From: Desulfobulbaceae bacterium UBA2213
GTDB lineage: Bacteria > Desulfobacterota > Desulfobulbia > Desulfobulbales > Desulfocapsaceae
DNA length: 14,652 nt
NCBI GenBank assembly: GCA_002327225.1
Contig: DCUN01000147.1
Span: forward strand, 1 to 14,652
Reading direction: 5' to 3'
In this document: piece after piece, positions 8,201 through 13,759 of the stretch
Numbering within the stretch: the stretch's first letter is position 1
Layout of the letters: every line of letters starts with the position of its first letter
Notes under the pieces: model-generated
What the model saw: the letters and a program-made list of their open reading frames with translations, nothing else
Databases searched by the model: none
Told to the model about the DNA's origin: nothing
Made by a program: the position numbers and the translations under genes

Positions 8201-8637
8201 CAAAGCTGCAGGAATTCTGTCAGCAGCTCGTGGAGCAGGATGCACTGAAGGTCATAACGATCGATCGTCGAAGGACGGAACGATGGAACTTCTCCGGTAG
8301 GCTGGCCATGGCTGTACTGGATGATCACGGTAAGGAAACAGGCGCTGTCTTGCAGGGTGAAAAGGGTGATATCTCAATTGGTGGAATTTCCTCCATCGTT
8401 CGTCTCTCTTCCAAAAAAACTGTCCGTCTGCTTTTGGGCCGGAAGGTGCTTGTCAGTCTGCTCACCGGGTCGTCAGGAAGTCAGTTGGCTTCCGGGATGT
8501 CAGGTCTTGTGGTGGCGATATATGTACATACCCAGCCTGGAGGAGAGTCGTCGCTGAATGTGCAGCATGCTGTCCATGTTCAATTCGATCGACCCTTGCA
8601 GGACGCTGAGCTGGCGGCAGTTGCCAGGGGCAATTGA
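5269..8637 (+). CDS. HEAT-repeat / cyclic-nucleotide-binding / PilZ domain protein
   Basis: This is a 1122-residue protein with no signal peptide or membrane segment, so it is probably cytoplasmic. Residues ~8-48 (SINKAVTNIRLYPEQSVQVL) resemble an N-terminal region I associate with long HEAT and HD-GYP proteins of Desulfobacterota. A helical middle follows; residues ~545-720 have clear HEAT-like repeats (PLLLERLQDP, WYGKRNLIRLLGETG, DDLRVQSEAL). Residues ~865-985 form a cyclic-nucleotide-binding fold like CRP or FNR effector domains (APDENIVVQGD, LLLINKGRVKLF, AGPGDVVGVDSFF), with no DNA-binding domain after it. Residues ~1000-1115 are a PilZ domain with both c-di-GMP motifs: RxxxR (Arg1001, Arg1005) and DxSxxG (Asp1034, Ser1036, Gly1039). 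The likely role is a second-messenger-responsive scaffold; its partners are unknown. AAGG precedes the ATG. The helicase gene follows after 67 bp with no terminator. Confidence 0.85.
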   Translation: MASVERQQHALEVLKSINKAVTNIRLYPEQSVQVLNAVEKAYSELKVYIRLYDALRFGLHKGVPTLDHSTFERKGREQLDALSFVDSLDKAGFETLTLAQGIDRKKFKQVLSFFTATPEQIQKSGGSAAFVKNAGLDAVFLEDGGEQVSQDQVVVLSFADFLQQMMAAGVRQEDILSFLSPELDGQQSEKMRRDLGDLDKGVQTLAAAVCFVLQSLHRKGVHEISTDFSKLCENVSAALKDAENQKVAAAAAVLLTANLDKESLSLLFCQRYVTCFGKALSAALLAAIDKELFHSLVDFLRQEEERLSGSLNEHDAESRMRVNETCQYLMTTVKGRQLLAIESMGMTEKQRQGKRLQAGLSALARGSLEGLRNKEILLYLTATFERLVVNKKEKVAAAIIQTLVGGLKLEDNELRLRSGQGLGLIGEKLVSLGCWEWLEKLTPTFLLWLRKNEDGDDSCARFVGTLQEILTHTQKTGKEDLVEKILLLFYAIRSGALGKTEEVRNLVGQIQDKAVDKAILQSYFDRCFDKPVEEMHCQKIIMHGPLGIQFLLDALLVSNNRAERVRLLKILAGVGSMLSPLLLERLQDPMPWYGKRNLIRLLGETGVERDVGAVQGYLTHDDLRVQSEALSCMYKISAQNKKKYLLEALPQISEKLKFRVVLALASVVDEEVVGVLVELLQDEKYFSPDIKNTLLASICGTLGNSGSALARKTLQQLSGSGDGCPKNMDMEVWQAVQRGLALLDPGRRQQRQRYAELRKSSTNSVRQAFTGQDRSPKIYAPVTILAEEQEIYLLLDQHKRAAAKELLLELISTVACLRQFEQAEVLCRRLVEIDPLALDDIIRATEMVEEQRIAESDQGETLSWSEVYDFLSTEEFNAFYSAMEHVRYAPDENIVVQGDLRQRLLLINKGRVKLFCRDHHGNDILLRTAGPGDVVGVDSFFKESAWTVNASSVGTVEAFVLPREALRKWQYTFPGLESKLQEFCQQLVEQDALKVITIDRRRTERWNFSGRLAMAVLDDHGKETGAVLQGEKGDISIGGISSIVRLSSKKTVRLLLGRKVLVSLLTGSSGSQLASGMSGLVVAIYVHTQPGGESSLNVQHAVHVQFDRPLQDAELAAVARGN

Positions 8638-8704
8638 GGCGCACAATCTGTCCGTCATGCCATTCTGATCTCTTATTTCTTCCCCTAGAAGGAGCTGTCT
8701 TTGC

Positions 8705-10495
8705 ATGGAACAAAGTGAGGCGGTATCCCTTTTTTATCTCAGTCATCTGCAGAATATCCATGAGGAAAAAAGGTATTTGAGTGCCGACTGCCCTTTCTGT
8801 AAAAAGAAGGGCCGTGACTCTACCAGCCGTCTGGTGGTGTTTCTGAACACGGCAGGGTTCTTGTATGGATACTTTCGCTGTCTGAATCGTTGTGTGGCTG
8901 GAGGCTTTCCGCTCTGGTTTGCCAGGTTGATGGGAATCAGCCTGGCGGATGTTCCGGGATATGATCCTGATCGTGAATATTTCCAGCGGAAGGGAGAATA
9001 TCCGCTTGTCAATATCAATAATGAGATCCAGTTGTATCAGGACAGGCTCAGTGAAGAGATGCTTGTCCGCTTTCAGCGGGCAGGGATTGATCCGTCTGTC
9101 CTTGCAGAGCTGAAGATAGGCTATAATGGCCGTTATCTCGTCTATCCCTATGTTCAGGAAGATGGCAACTGTTATGCAGCCCGCTGTGTATTTCCGGAGC
9201 GGAAGGAAGATTTCTTCTGGCATGGCGACGAACATTTTTTTGCTGATCAGCACCACATCTTTAACCTGCAGGACATTCAACGGTGTGAAAATGGCGCACT
9301 CTTTGTCTGTCAGGGAGAGGAAAACCTTCTTGTCCTCAAACAACTGGGTTTTCCCGGTGTCGCAGTCCCTGATTGCCATAGTCTGGCAGCGCTTGATGCT
9401 GAATGTCTGGCCTTTGTCCATACTGTTTTCATTGTTATGGAGAATAGTGCCGAGGCTGAGGCTGCCGCACGCAGCGTTGCTGGCAGGATTGGCTATAAGG
9501 CCCGTCTGCTGAGGTGGCCTGCTGATCTTCCCAGAAATTACACTCTCTGGCAATTGGCCTGTGATAAGGGAAAAGAGTGCAAGGCGGCTGTCCTGTCCAT
9601 GATGCAGGCGTCCAGTGCCTTTTCTCCATTTGCAAGCCCGGGGCGGGAATATGGTTCTTTTCTGGCGCAACTGGCCCTCGAATCTGGTCCCGCCTATGGG
9701 GCTCTCAGCTCTGGTTTCCCTCGGTTTGATCAGGCCCTGGAGGGAGTTCACGGGTTGAATGTCATAGGCGGCCCTCCCAAGTCCGGAAAATCCTGTTTCG
9801 CCATTCAGATTGCAACCGAGATGGCGCGACGAAAGGTACCGGTGCTCTATTATGATTTTGAGAATGGCAGGCAGAAGATCTATCAGCGGACCCTGAGTCG
9901 TTTGAGCCGACTGTCCACCCGTGCCATCAAGGAGGGTGTGGTGACCGGTTCGGCCAGTCATGGCTTTGAGCACGCCTGTCAGGAACTGCAGGAGATGCTT
10001 GTCTCGTTCCGGGTGGTGAGTGATCGAAAGCTCAACCCGGAGATCATGCGTCGTCACATTGATTTTATCCGTCATGAGACCCGGAGTGAGTATACCGTGG
10101 TGGTGATTGACAGTCTGCATAAGCTGCCTTTTAAGGACTTCAGCGAGCAGCGGACCGGGATTGACGCCTGGTTGCGACAACTGGAGGCCATACGGGATGA
10201 GCTGCAGGTCTCTTTTCTTATTCTCTCGGAATTATCGCGGGGGAGCGGAGATGGCTATACGGACAGGCCTCATATGGGCATGTTTAAAGGTTCCGGAGAT
10301 ATAGAATACAGCGCTGATAATGCCCTGGTTCTGTCTCCAGGCTGGGATCCCCTCGATTCAACGCTGAGCCGGCAACGGCAGAATAAACTGTGGCTGGTGG
10401 CCAGTCGGGAACATACGCCCGGCCTTGTTGGCAGCTATGGTCTGGATTATCCCTACTGGGGATTCGTTGAGTTGGACGAGCAGGTGGGAATTTGA
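8705..10495 (+). CDS. zinc-finger / TOPRIM-like / DnaB-type helicase protein (primase-helicase architecture)
   Basis: This 596-residue protein has the T7 gp4/Twinkle-like order of domains. A CHC2-like zinc finger uses C29-x2-C32 and C59-x3-C63. A TOPRIM-like segment starts at CQGEENLLVLKQLG (Glu205/206). A RecA-fold SF4 helicase domain follows, with Walker A GPPKSGKS (356-363), Walker B VVVIDS (Asp469), LILSELSRGS, and a DnaB-like GSGDIEYSADNALVL segment. At the TOPRIM position where a DxD motif is expected, the sequence reads IVMENSAEAEAAA, so the acidic pair looks lost and primase activity is doubtful. An AAGGAG ribosome binding site at 8689-8694 fits the ATG. The gene is probably co-transcribed with the HEAT-cNMP-PilZ gene. 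No phage genes surround it, and replicative DnaB is normally a different protein. The target DNA process is unknown. Confidence 0.85.
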   Translation: MEQSEAVSLFYLSHLQNIHEEKRYLSADCPFCKKKGRDSTSRLVVFLNTAGFLYGYFRCLNRCVAGGFPLWFARLMGISLADVPGYDPDREYFQRKGEYPLVNINNEIQLYQDRLSEEMLVRFQRAGIDPSVLAELKIGYNGRYLVYPYVQEDGNCYAARCVFPERKEDFFWHGDEHFFADQHHIFNLQDIQRCENGALFVCQGEENLLVLKQLGFPGVAVPDCHSLAALDAECLAFVHTVFIVMENSAEAEAAARSVAGRIGYKARLLRWPADLPRNYTLWQLACDKGKECKAAVLSMMQASSAFSPFASPGREYGSFLAQLALESGPAYGALSSGFPRFDQALEGVHGLNVIGGPPKSGKSCFAIQIATEMARRKVPVLYYDFENGRQKIYQRTLSRLSRLSTRAIKEGVVTGSASHGFEHACQELQEMLVSFRVVSDRKLNPEIMRRHIDFIRHETRSEYTVVVIDSLHKLPFKDFSEQRTGIDAWLRQLEAIRDELQVSFLILSELSRGSGDGYTDRPHMGMFKGSGDIEYSADNALVLSPGWDPLDSTLSRQRQNKLWLVASREHTPGLVGSYGLDYPYWGFVELDEQVGI

Positions 10496-10666
10496 GACAT
10501 GAATCCTCTCGAATAAGGTTGCCCTCTATAAATTAGAAAGAGAGAGCCTCAAGGGCATTGTATTTCTGCGTGTGAAGAGATATGGTAAAAGTGTTTTATG
10601 TTGTCATCTCAATACCTTTCTGTGTTGAGTCTTTCCATGAAATAAAAAAGAATAAAGGAATCAAAA
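10496..10666. promoter_or_regulatory. intergenic region with weak promoter candidate for the cytochrome gene
   Basis: These 171 bp separate the helicase and cytochrome genes. An inverted repeat TTGCCCT (about 10519-10525) and AGGGCA (about 10551-10556) has a loop of about 25 nt and no T-tract, so it is a poor terminator. TTGTAT followed 17 bp later by TATGGT (about 10559-10587) is a weak sigma-70-like pair. AAAGGA at 10654-10659 is a good ribosome binding site for the cytochrome. Confidence 0.25.
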
Positions 10667-11356
10667 ATGCGACGATTGACTACTGGTATTATGGCTGGTT
10701 TGCTTTTGTTAAGTGCTCCCCCTGCGCAGGCCTTTGATGAAACGGGAGGGAATGCTCTGTGGGGGAAATATGCTATTCAGACCTGTCGCTCCTGTCATAA
10801 GGCCAAGGGCTTGAGCAGTCTGATGCCGGGCGAAAAGAGCGAGGCTGAGTGGAGTGCTTTGTTTGCTGATAGATATAAAAAATTGCGCGACATGAAACAT
10901 GATTTTTCAGCAATGGGGATCAATGACAGGCAGCTGGAAAATATCCATCGCTATCTTGTCGAAGAATCAGGGACAAGCGAGGATGTTGGAGCTGCTACTC
11001 AAGCCGCTGCCCCCAAAACTATCGAGCCCAGGGCCAAAAAAGTGTCCTCGCCAGGAGAGAACGACAAGGGTGAAGGGGTAAAAGAGTTTGATTTTGCAGC
11101 AGGTGACAGCATTAAGGGGCGCTATGTCTTCCGCCGCTGCCTGACCTGTCATAAAAAAAATAATGCGACGATTATCAGCCCGGCTGATCGGACAATGGCG
11201 GCCTGGGATCGTTTTTTTACCGGGGATTATAAAAAATTTAAAAAAGCGATGCCGCAATTTGATACCTATGGGTATACCGTTGAACAAATGGAGCATCTGC
11301 ATCGATTTGTCCTTCAATATGCCCTCGATGGACTACGACCTAAGACGTGTGAATAG
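10667..11356 (+). CDS. periplasmic diheme c-type cytochrome with duplicated halves
   Basis: The 229-residue precursor starts with a Sec signal peptide ending APPAQA (predicted cleavage after residue 22). There are two c-heme motifs, CRSCH (Cys40, Cys43, His44) and CLTCH (Cys158, Cys161, His162). Both halves follow the same plan: GKY or GRY before the heme motif, a Trp about 20 residues after it, a YKK, then M-containing KHDF or MPQF, and an (I/L)HR(Y/F) helix near the end. This points to internal duplication. The Met near each KHDF/MPQF is a possible distal ligand. A polar, charged linker (~100-140) separates the halves. The likely role is electron transfer in the periplasm; donor and acceptor are unknown. 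A strong ribosome binding site lies 7 nt upstream. The gene may have its own promoter. Confidence 0.88.
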   Translation: MRRLTTGIMAGLLLLSAPPAQAFDETGGNALWGKYAIQTCRSCHKAKGLSSLMPGEKSEAEWSALFADRYKKLRDMKHDFSAMGINDRQLENIHRYLVEESGTSEDVGAATQAAAPKTIEPRAKKVSSPGENDKGEGVKEFDFAAGDSIKGRYVFRRCLTCHKKNNATIISPADRTMAAWDRFFTGDYKKFKKAMPQFDTYGYTVEQMEHLHRFVLQYALDGLRPKTCE

Positions 11357-11358
11357 AA

Positions 11359-11410
11359 GAATCTTGACCGGCTGTTTTTCCGGCCGGACGCTCTGGTCTT
11401 TTTAAGATTC
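11359..11410 (+). terminator. probable terminator of the cytochrome gene
   Basis: Just after the stop, GAATCTT (11359-11365) pairs with AAGATTC (11404-11410). Inside, CCGGC (11368-11372) can pair with GCCGG (11383-11387), or alternatively GACC with GGTC just before five Ts (11399-11403). The two inner stems compete, so the exact fold is uncertain. Position and T-tract suggest termination. Confidence 0.4.
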
Positions 11411-11450
11411 GTCGGGAGAGTGACAAAGAGCAGGTCGAGATGAGAAGATA

Positions 11451-11501
11451 CCAACGACAGAGGCCTTTTTACCAAATCGGTAAAAAGGCCTCTGTCGTTG
11501 G
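11451..11501. repeat. perfect 23-bp inverted repeat between convergent genes
   Basis: Arms 11451-11473 and 11479-11501 are exact reverse complements, with a 5-nt loop (AAATC). Each arm contains GGCC beside a five-base T or A run. It lies between the cytochrome (ends 11356) and the minus-strand porin gene (ends 11546), so a bidirectional terminator is the natural guess. However, the T-runs are inside the stem rather than after it; TTTTTT only follows at about 11516. It may instead be a mobile or REP-like palindrome. Confidence 0.65.
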
Positions 11502-11545
11502 ATCGTTGCTGATGCTTTTTTATAGCTGAGGCCTTCAGCTGTTTA

Positions 11546-13282
11546 CTACCATCGATAGGCAAGCGTTACATAGTAATTCCACATGGTATCGACGACCGGC
11601 ATAAAGGTGTCAAAAGAAGTGAGGTCTGCAATCTTGACCGGCTCTCCCATGGGGTTGCCGCTGCCTGAGTATTTATAATCATAATACTGGGCGCCAAGTG
11701 AGAGCATGAGCTTGTTATCAACGAAGGGCTGGTTGTAGAAGAGTTCGTAGGCACTGCCGCGGGTGGCCAGTTTGCTGCCGGCAATGTTGTCCTCGCCGCC
11801 GGTAAATCCTAACCAGTACTGGGATCCCCAGTTGTATTCGAAACCGATAACTCCATCAGTCCAGACGACCGGAGTCTTCACCCCGGCCCAGACAGAGTAG
11901 CCGGTACGGTCAGATTGTTCGCCGTTGCTGTTGAGCAGCGCATCGCTTCCCATGAATTGCAGCATGGGGCTCATGGAGATGCCGGATGGACGGGCATGAC
12001 TGAGGGCAAGATCGAGGAAGAAATCGACGTTTTTGAATTGGGACTGGCCGAGCAGTGTGACGATATCGATGTCGCCGATATTGGCAGTGGGCTGCGTGCG
12101 GCTGATAAAGGCGCCGCTGTTTGGAGTCATGGTGTAGTTGTCATATCGACCATCACTATTTGTATCCTCACCAGTCATGGCAAAGGGCATGACCACCAGT
12201 CCGGTGAAGCCGTCTGTGACATCAAAGGCATGGGCATACATGTTGATGATCTTTGTCGTGTCATCTTCGTAGAGATTGGCTATCCAGCCGGCAAACTGCA
12301 TGTCGTCAACATCTGAGGATGAGTCAAAAGAGTAGGAGTTTCCGGAACCTGCCCCGGATTCAAAGCCATTTCCCCAGCAGATCTTGAAGGCAGAACCTTC
12401 TATGCCGATTGTCTCACCCAGGTTGAATCCCAGGGAAGCCCCGTCAAATTGCCAGTTGATGCCGTGGGCCATGGGAGAGCCACCGACGGTGCTGGCGCTG
12501 CTGAAATCGTCAGGTGCTCCGCCAAGGGCGGGACGGCGGCCAACGGAAAAATGGTAGGGAGCTGTGCCGATAGTGTCAAAATAGGTGAAAAAAGCGCGTT
12601 CCAGTTGAATGGCTGAATCGCTGCCCGTGGAGTGGATATTGCCATCCATGGTCACGGCATTGGGGCCGCCATTATACCATTTAACACCGCTGGAATCGCC
12701 AAAGACCTTGTTGGCGGAAAGGCGTCCGACAAAGGAAAGGGAATCCGCTGGTCTCGCCTTCATGTCAATGCGGATCCGGGAAGTGAAAATGGTGTCGTTG
12801 TCGATGTCCTGGTCTTCCGCTGGAAGAAGGAGGTTGTTGGTGAATAAGTAGCCTCCCATCTGATTCTTGGTGAAGGGGCCACTGGCGGCAACGTTCATAA
12901 TGCCATTGGACATCGCCTGCGGCATACCCTTGGCATCCATATGCAGGGAGTTCAACCGTGTCTCCAGATCAACACCCAGAGTAACCTTGTCGAGGGTGCT
13001 GTGTTCTTCCGTGCTTGCCACCCGTTTGTCCAGATCCTCCAGGGCCTCTTGCACTTCCTGTTCCTGACCGCCCTTCTTGTTCTGTTGTTCCATTGACATC
13101 TGCAGCATCTCTTCGGCATTTGCCAGCCGTTCATTGAGATCCGTGACAATGTTTTTCAACATCTCGATTTCCTGTACCAGCTCCTGGCTGGAACCGCGGC
13201 CGCCGGCAACAGCATCGCCCGGAAGAGCATTGAAGGATAAGAGCAGTGTTGCTAAACTTACAAGTCCGTAATGTTTTATCAT
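11546..13282 (-). CDS. DUF3373-type outer-membrane beta-barrel (porin-like) protein
   Basis: The 578-residue protein begins with a signal peptide (about 1-27, ending near DAVAG). A predicted coiled coil follows (~33-95; EIEMLKNIVTDLNERLANAE and on), a layout known for trimeric porins and other barrel proteins with an N-terminal periplasmic helix. The rest is rich in Gly, Asn, aromatic residues and alternating strands, and ends in YRW with the terminal aromatic typical of outer-membrane proteins. Segments such as TSRIRIDMKA, SFVGRLSANKVFGDS, ERAFFTYFD and SVGRRPALGGAPDD match my memory of DUF3373 proteins in Geobacter-like bacteria. It probably forms an outer-membrane channel; its substrate is unknown. 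GAAGAGGCG lies just before the ATG. It is transcribed toward the cytochrome gene and has a long leader. Confidence 0.8.
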   Translation of the reverse strand: MIKHYGLVSLATLLLSFNALPGDAVAGGRGSSQELVQEIEMLKNIVTDLNERLANAEEMLQMSMEQQNKKGGQEQEVQEALEDLDKRVASTEEHSTLDKVTLGVDLETRLNSLHMDAKGMPQAMSNGIMNVAASGPFTKNQMGGYLFTNNLLLPAEDQDIDNDTIFTSRIRIDMKARPADSLSFVGRLSANKVFGDSSGVKWYNGGPNAVTMDGNIHSTGSDSAIQLERAFFTYFDTIGTAPYHFSVGRRPALGGAPDDFSSASTVGGSPMAHGINWQFDGASLGFNLGETIGIEGSAFKICWGNGFESGAGSGNSYSFDSSSDVDDMQFAGWIANLYEDDTTKIINMYAHAFDVTDGFTGLVVMPFAMTGEDTNSDGRYDNYTMTPNSGAFISRTQPTANIGDIDIVTLLGQSQFKNVDFFLDLALSHARPSGISMSPMLQFMGSDALLNSNGEQSDRTGYSVWAGVKTPVVWTDGVIGFEYNWGSQYWLGFTGGEDNIAGSKLATRGSAYELFYNQPFVDNKLMLSLGAQYYDYKYSGSGNPMGEPVKIADLTSFDTFMPVVDTMWNYYVTLAYRW

Positions 13283-13342
13283 GAACGCCTCTTCTCAGGT
13301 TGAGAAACCCTCATGTCGCGCCGGGTTTCATTGAATTGGAAC

Positions 13343-13386
13343 AACTCGAGGCTCTTGTAAAATGACCAGGATGTCATTCTCGAGTT
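13343..13386 (-). repeat. hairpin in the porin leader
   Basis: AACTCGAG (13343-13350) pairs with CTCGAGTT (13379-13386). Inside, ATGAC (13362-13366) pairs with GTCAT (13373-13377), leaving an asymmetric bulge on the 5' side. It lies within the predicted 5' untranslated leader of the minus-strand porin gene. A smaller stem, GAAACCC with GGGTTTC (13304-13310 and 13323-13329), lies nearer the start codon. Confidence 0.45.
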
Positions 13387-13395
13387 CTTTTGTCA

Positions 13396-13446
13396 GGAAT
13401 CCATTCCCGTAAATTCAGCAAGGTATGGATTCCCGCCTACGCGGGA
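13396..13446. repeat. REP-like palindromic element
   Basis: TCCCGC-CTAC-GCGGGA (13431-13446) is a tight palindrome. On the minus strand, with flanks, it reads GTCATCCCGCGTAGGCGGGA then ATCCAT, the widespread 'GTCATTCCCGC...GCGGGAATCCA' type of intergenic repeat found in many proteobacteria. In addition, GGAATCCAT (13396-13404) and ATGGATTCC (13425-13433) are inverted copies, suggesting a degenerate partner of the same element. It lies between genes, in the predicted porin leader. Confidence 0.6.
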
Positions 13447-13512
13447 TGACAGCTGTTGGACTCATTCATCATTGTGCAAGAGGCTCACTCTCTTCTGAAT
13501 ATTCCTGAATGA

Positions 13513-13541
13513 CTTTTATCGGTATGTGGCGGATTTGTCAA
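13513..13541 (-). promoter_or_regulatory. putative sigma-70 promoter of the porin gene
   Basis: On the minus strand, a consensus TTGACA (13541-13536) is followed by a 17-bp spacer and TAAAAG (13518-13513), with 4 of 6 matches to TATAAT. Transcription would begin near 13506 and give a leader of about 220 nt before the ATG at 13282. The direct repeats at 13546-13567 sit immediately upstream. Confidence 0.5.
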
Positions 13542-13545
13542 GGAG

Positions 13546-13567
13546 AATCAGCCGTAAATCAGCCGTA
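13546..13567 (-). repeat. two 11-bp tandem direct repeats next to the porin -35 box
   Basis: The minus strand reads TACGGCTGATT twice without a gap, ending 4 bp upstream of TTGACA. Direct repeats with an 11-bp period place two half-sites on the same face of the helix. That is the geometry of PhoB/OmpR-family response regulator boxes. The match is to geometry, not to a known consensus. Confidence 0.5.
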
Positions 13568-13595
13568 AAATTTGTGTGATCAGTGAGTCGTTGTT

Positions 13596-13621
13596 GTCAC
13601 TGGCCTGAAGCCATCTGTGAC
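13596..13621. repeat. small stem-loop in the intergenic region
   Basis: GTCAC-TGGC (13596-13604) pairs with GCCA (13610-13613) and GTGAC (13617-13621), with a 5-nt loop and a 3-nt bulge. A T-run follows shortly after on the plus strand (13625-13632). It could be a protein-binding palindrome or a weak terminator, but no plus-strand gene ends here. Confidence 0.3.
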
Positions 13622-13649
13622 GTATATTTTTTACTTTCTAATTTCCTTT

Positions 13650-13713
13650 TCGCTCGCAGGCATGATATGGTGATTGATGATACTGGAAGACCATAAGGTC
13701 TCCAGGTGAGCGA
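13650..13713 (+). promoter_or_regulatory. structured leader upstream of the heme sensor gene
   Basis: An outer stem TCGCTC (13650-13655) with GAGCGA (13708-13713) encloses an inner hairpin. The inner hairpin is CTGG-A-AGACC (13683-13692) with GGTCT-CCAG (13697-13705) and an ATAA loop. The unpaired stretch between them is about 27 nt. It ends 46 bp before the ATG. I compared it by eye with the c-di-GMP, fluoride and guanidine riboswitch consensus patterns and saw no match. Confidence 0.35.
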
Positions 13714-13759
13714 CTGGGGTGACTGCAGTCTTATTAATGATGTTTTATTGGAGGAAGGT

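Noticed and set aside
8462..10180. A 572-codon minus-strand open frame antisense to the helicase gene
   Set aside because: It is very long, but it has no recognisable domain and no ribosome binding site, and it lies over a plus-strand gene with intact zinc-finger, Walker and DnaB motifs. Low stop density opposite a coding frame explains it.
13396..13446. CRISPR-like repeat or insertion-sequence end
   Set aside because: There is only one tight palindrome and a degenerate partner, with no regular spacers and no transposase. A REP-like element explains it better.
13577..13620. TGTGATC and TCTGTGAC sequences as a CRP-type site
   Set aside because: The half-sites are not in the TGTGA-N6-TCACA arrangement. 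The inverted GTCAC/GTGAC pair has a 16-nt centre, which fits a stem-loop better.
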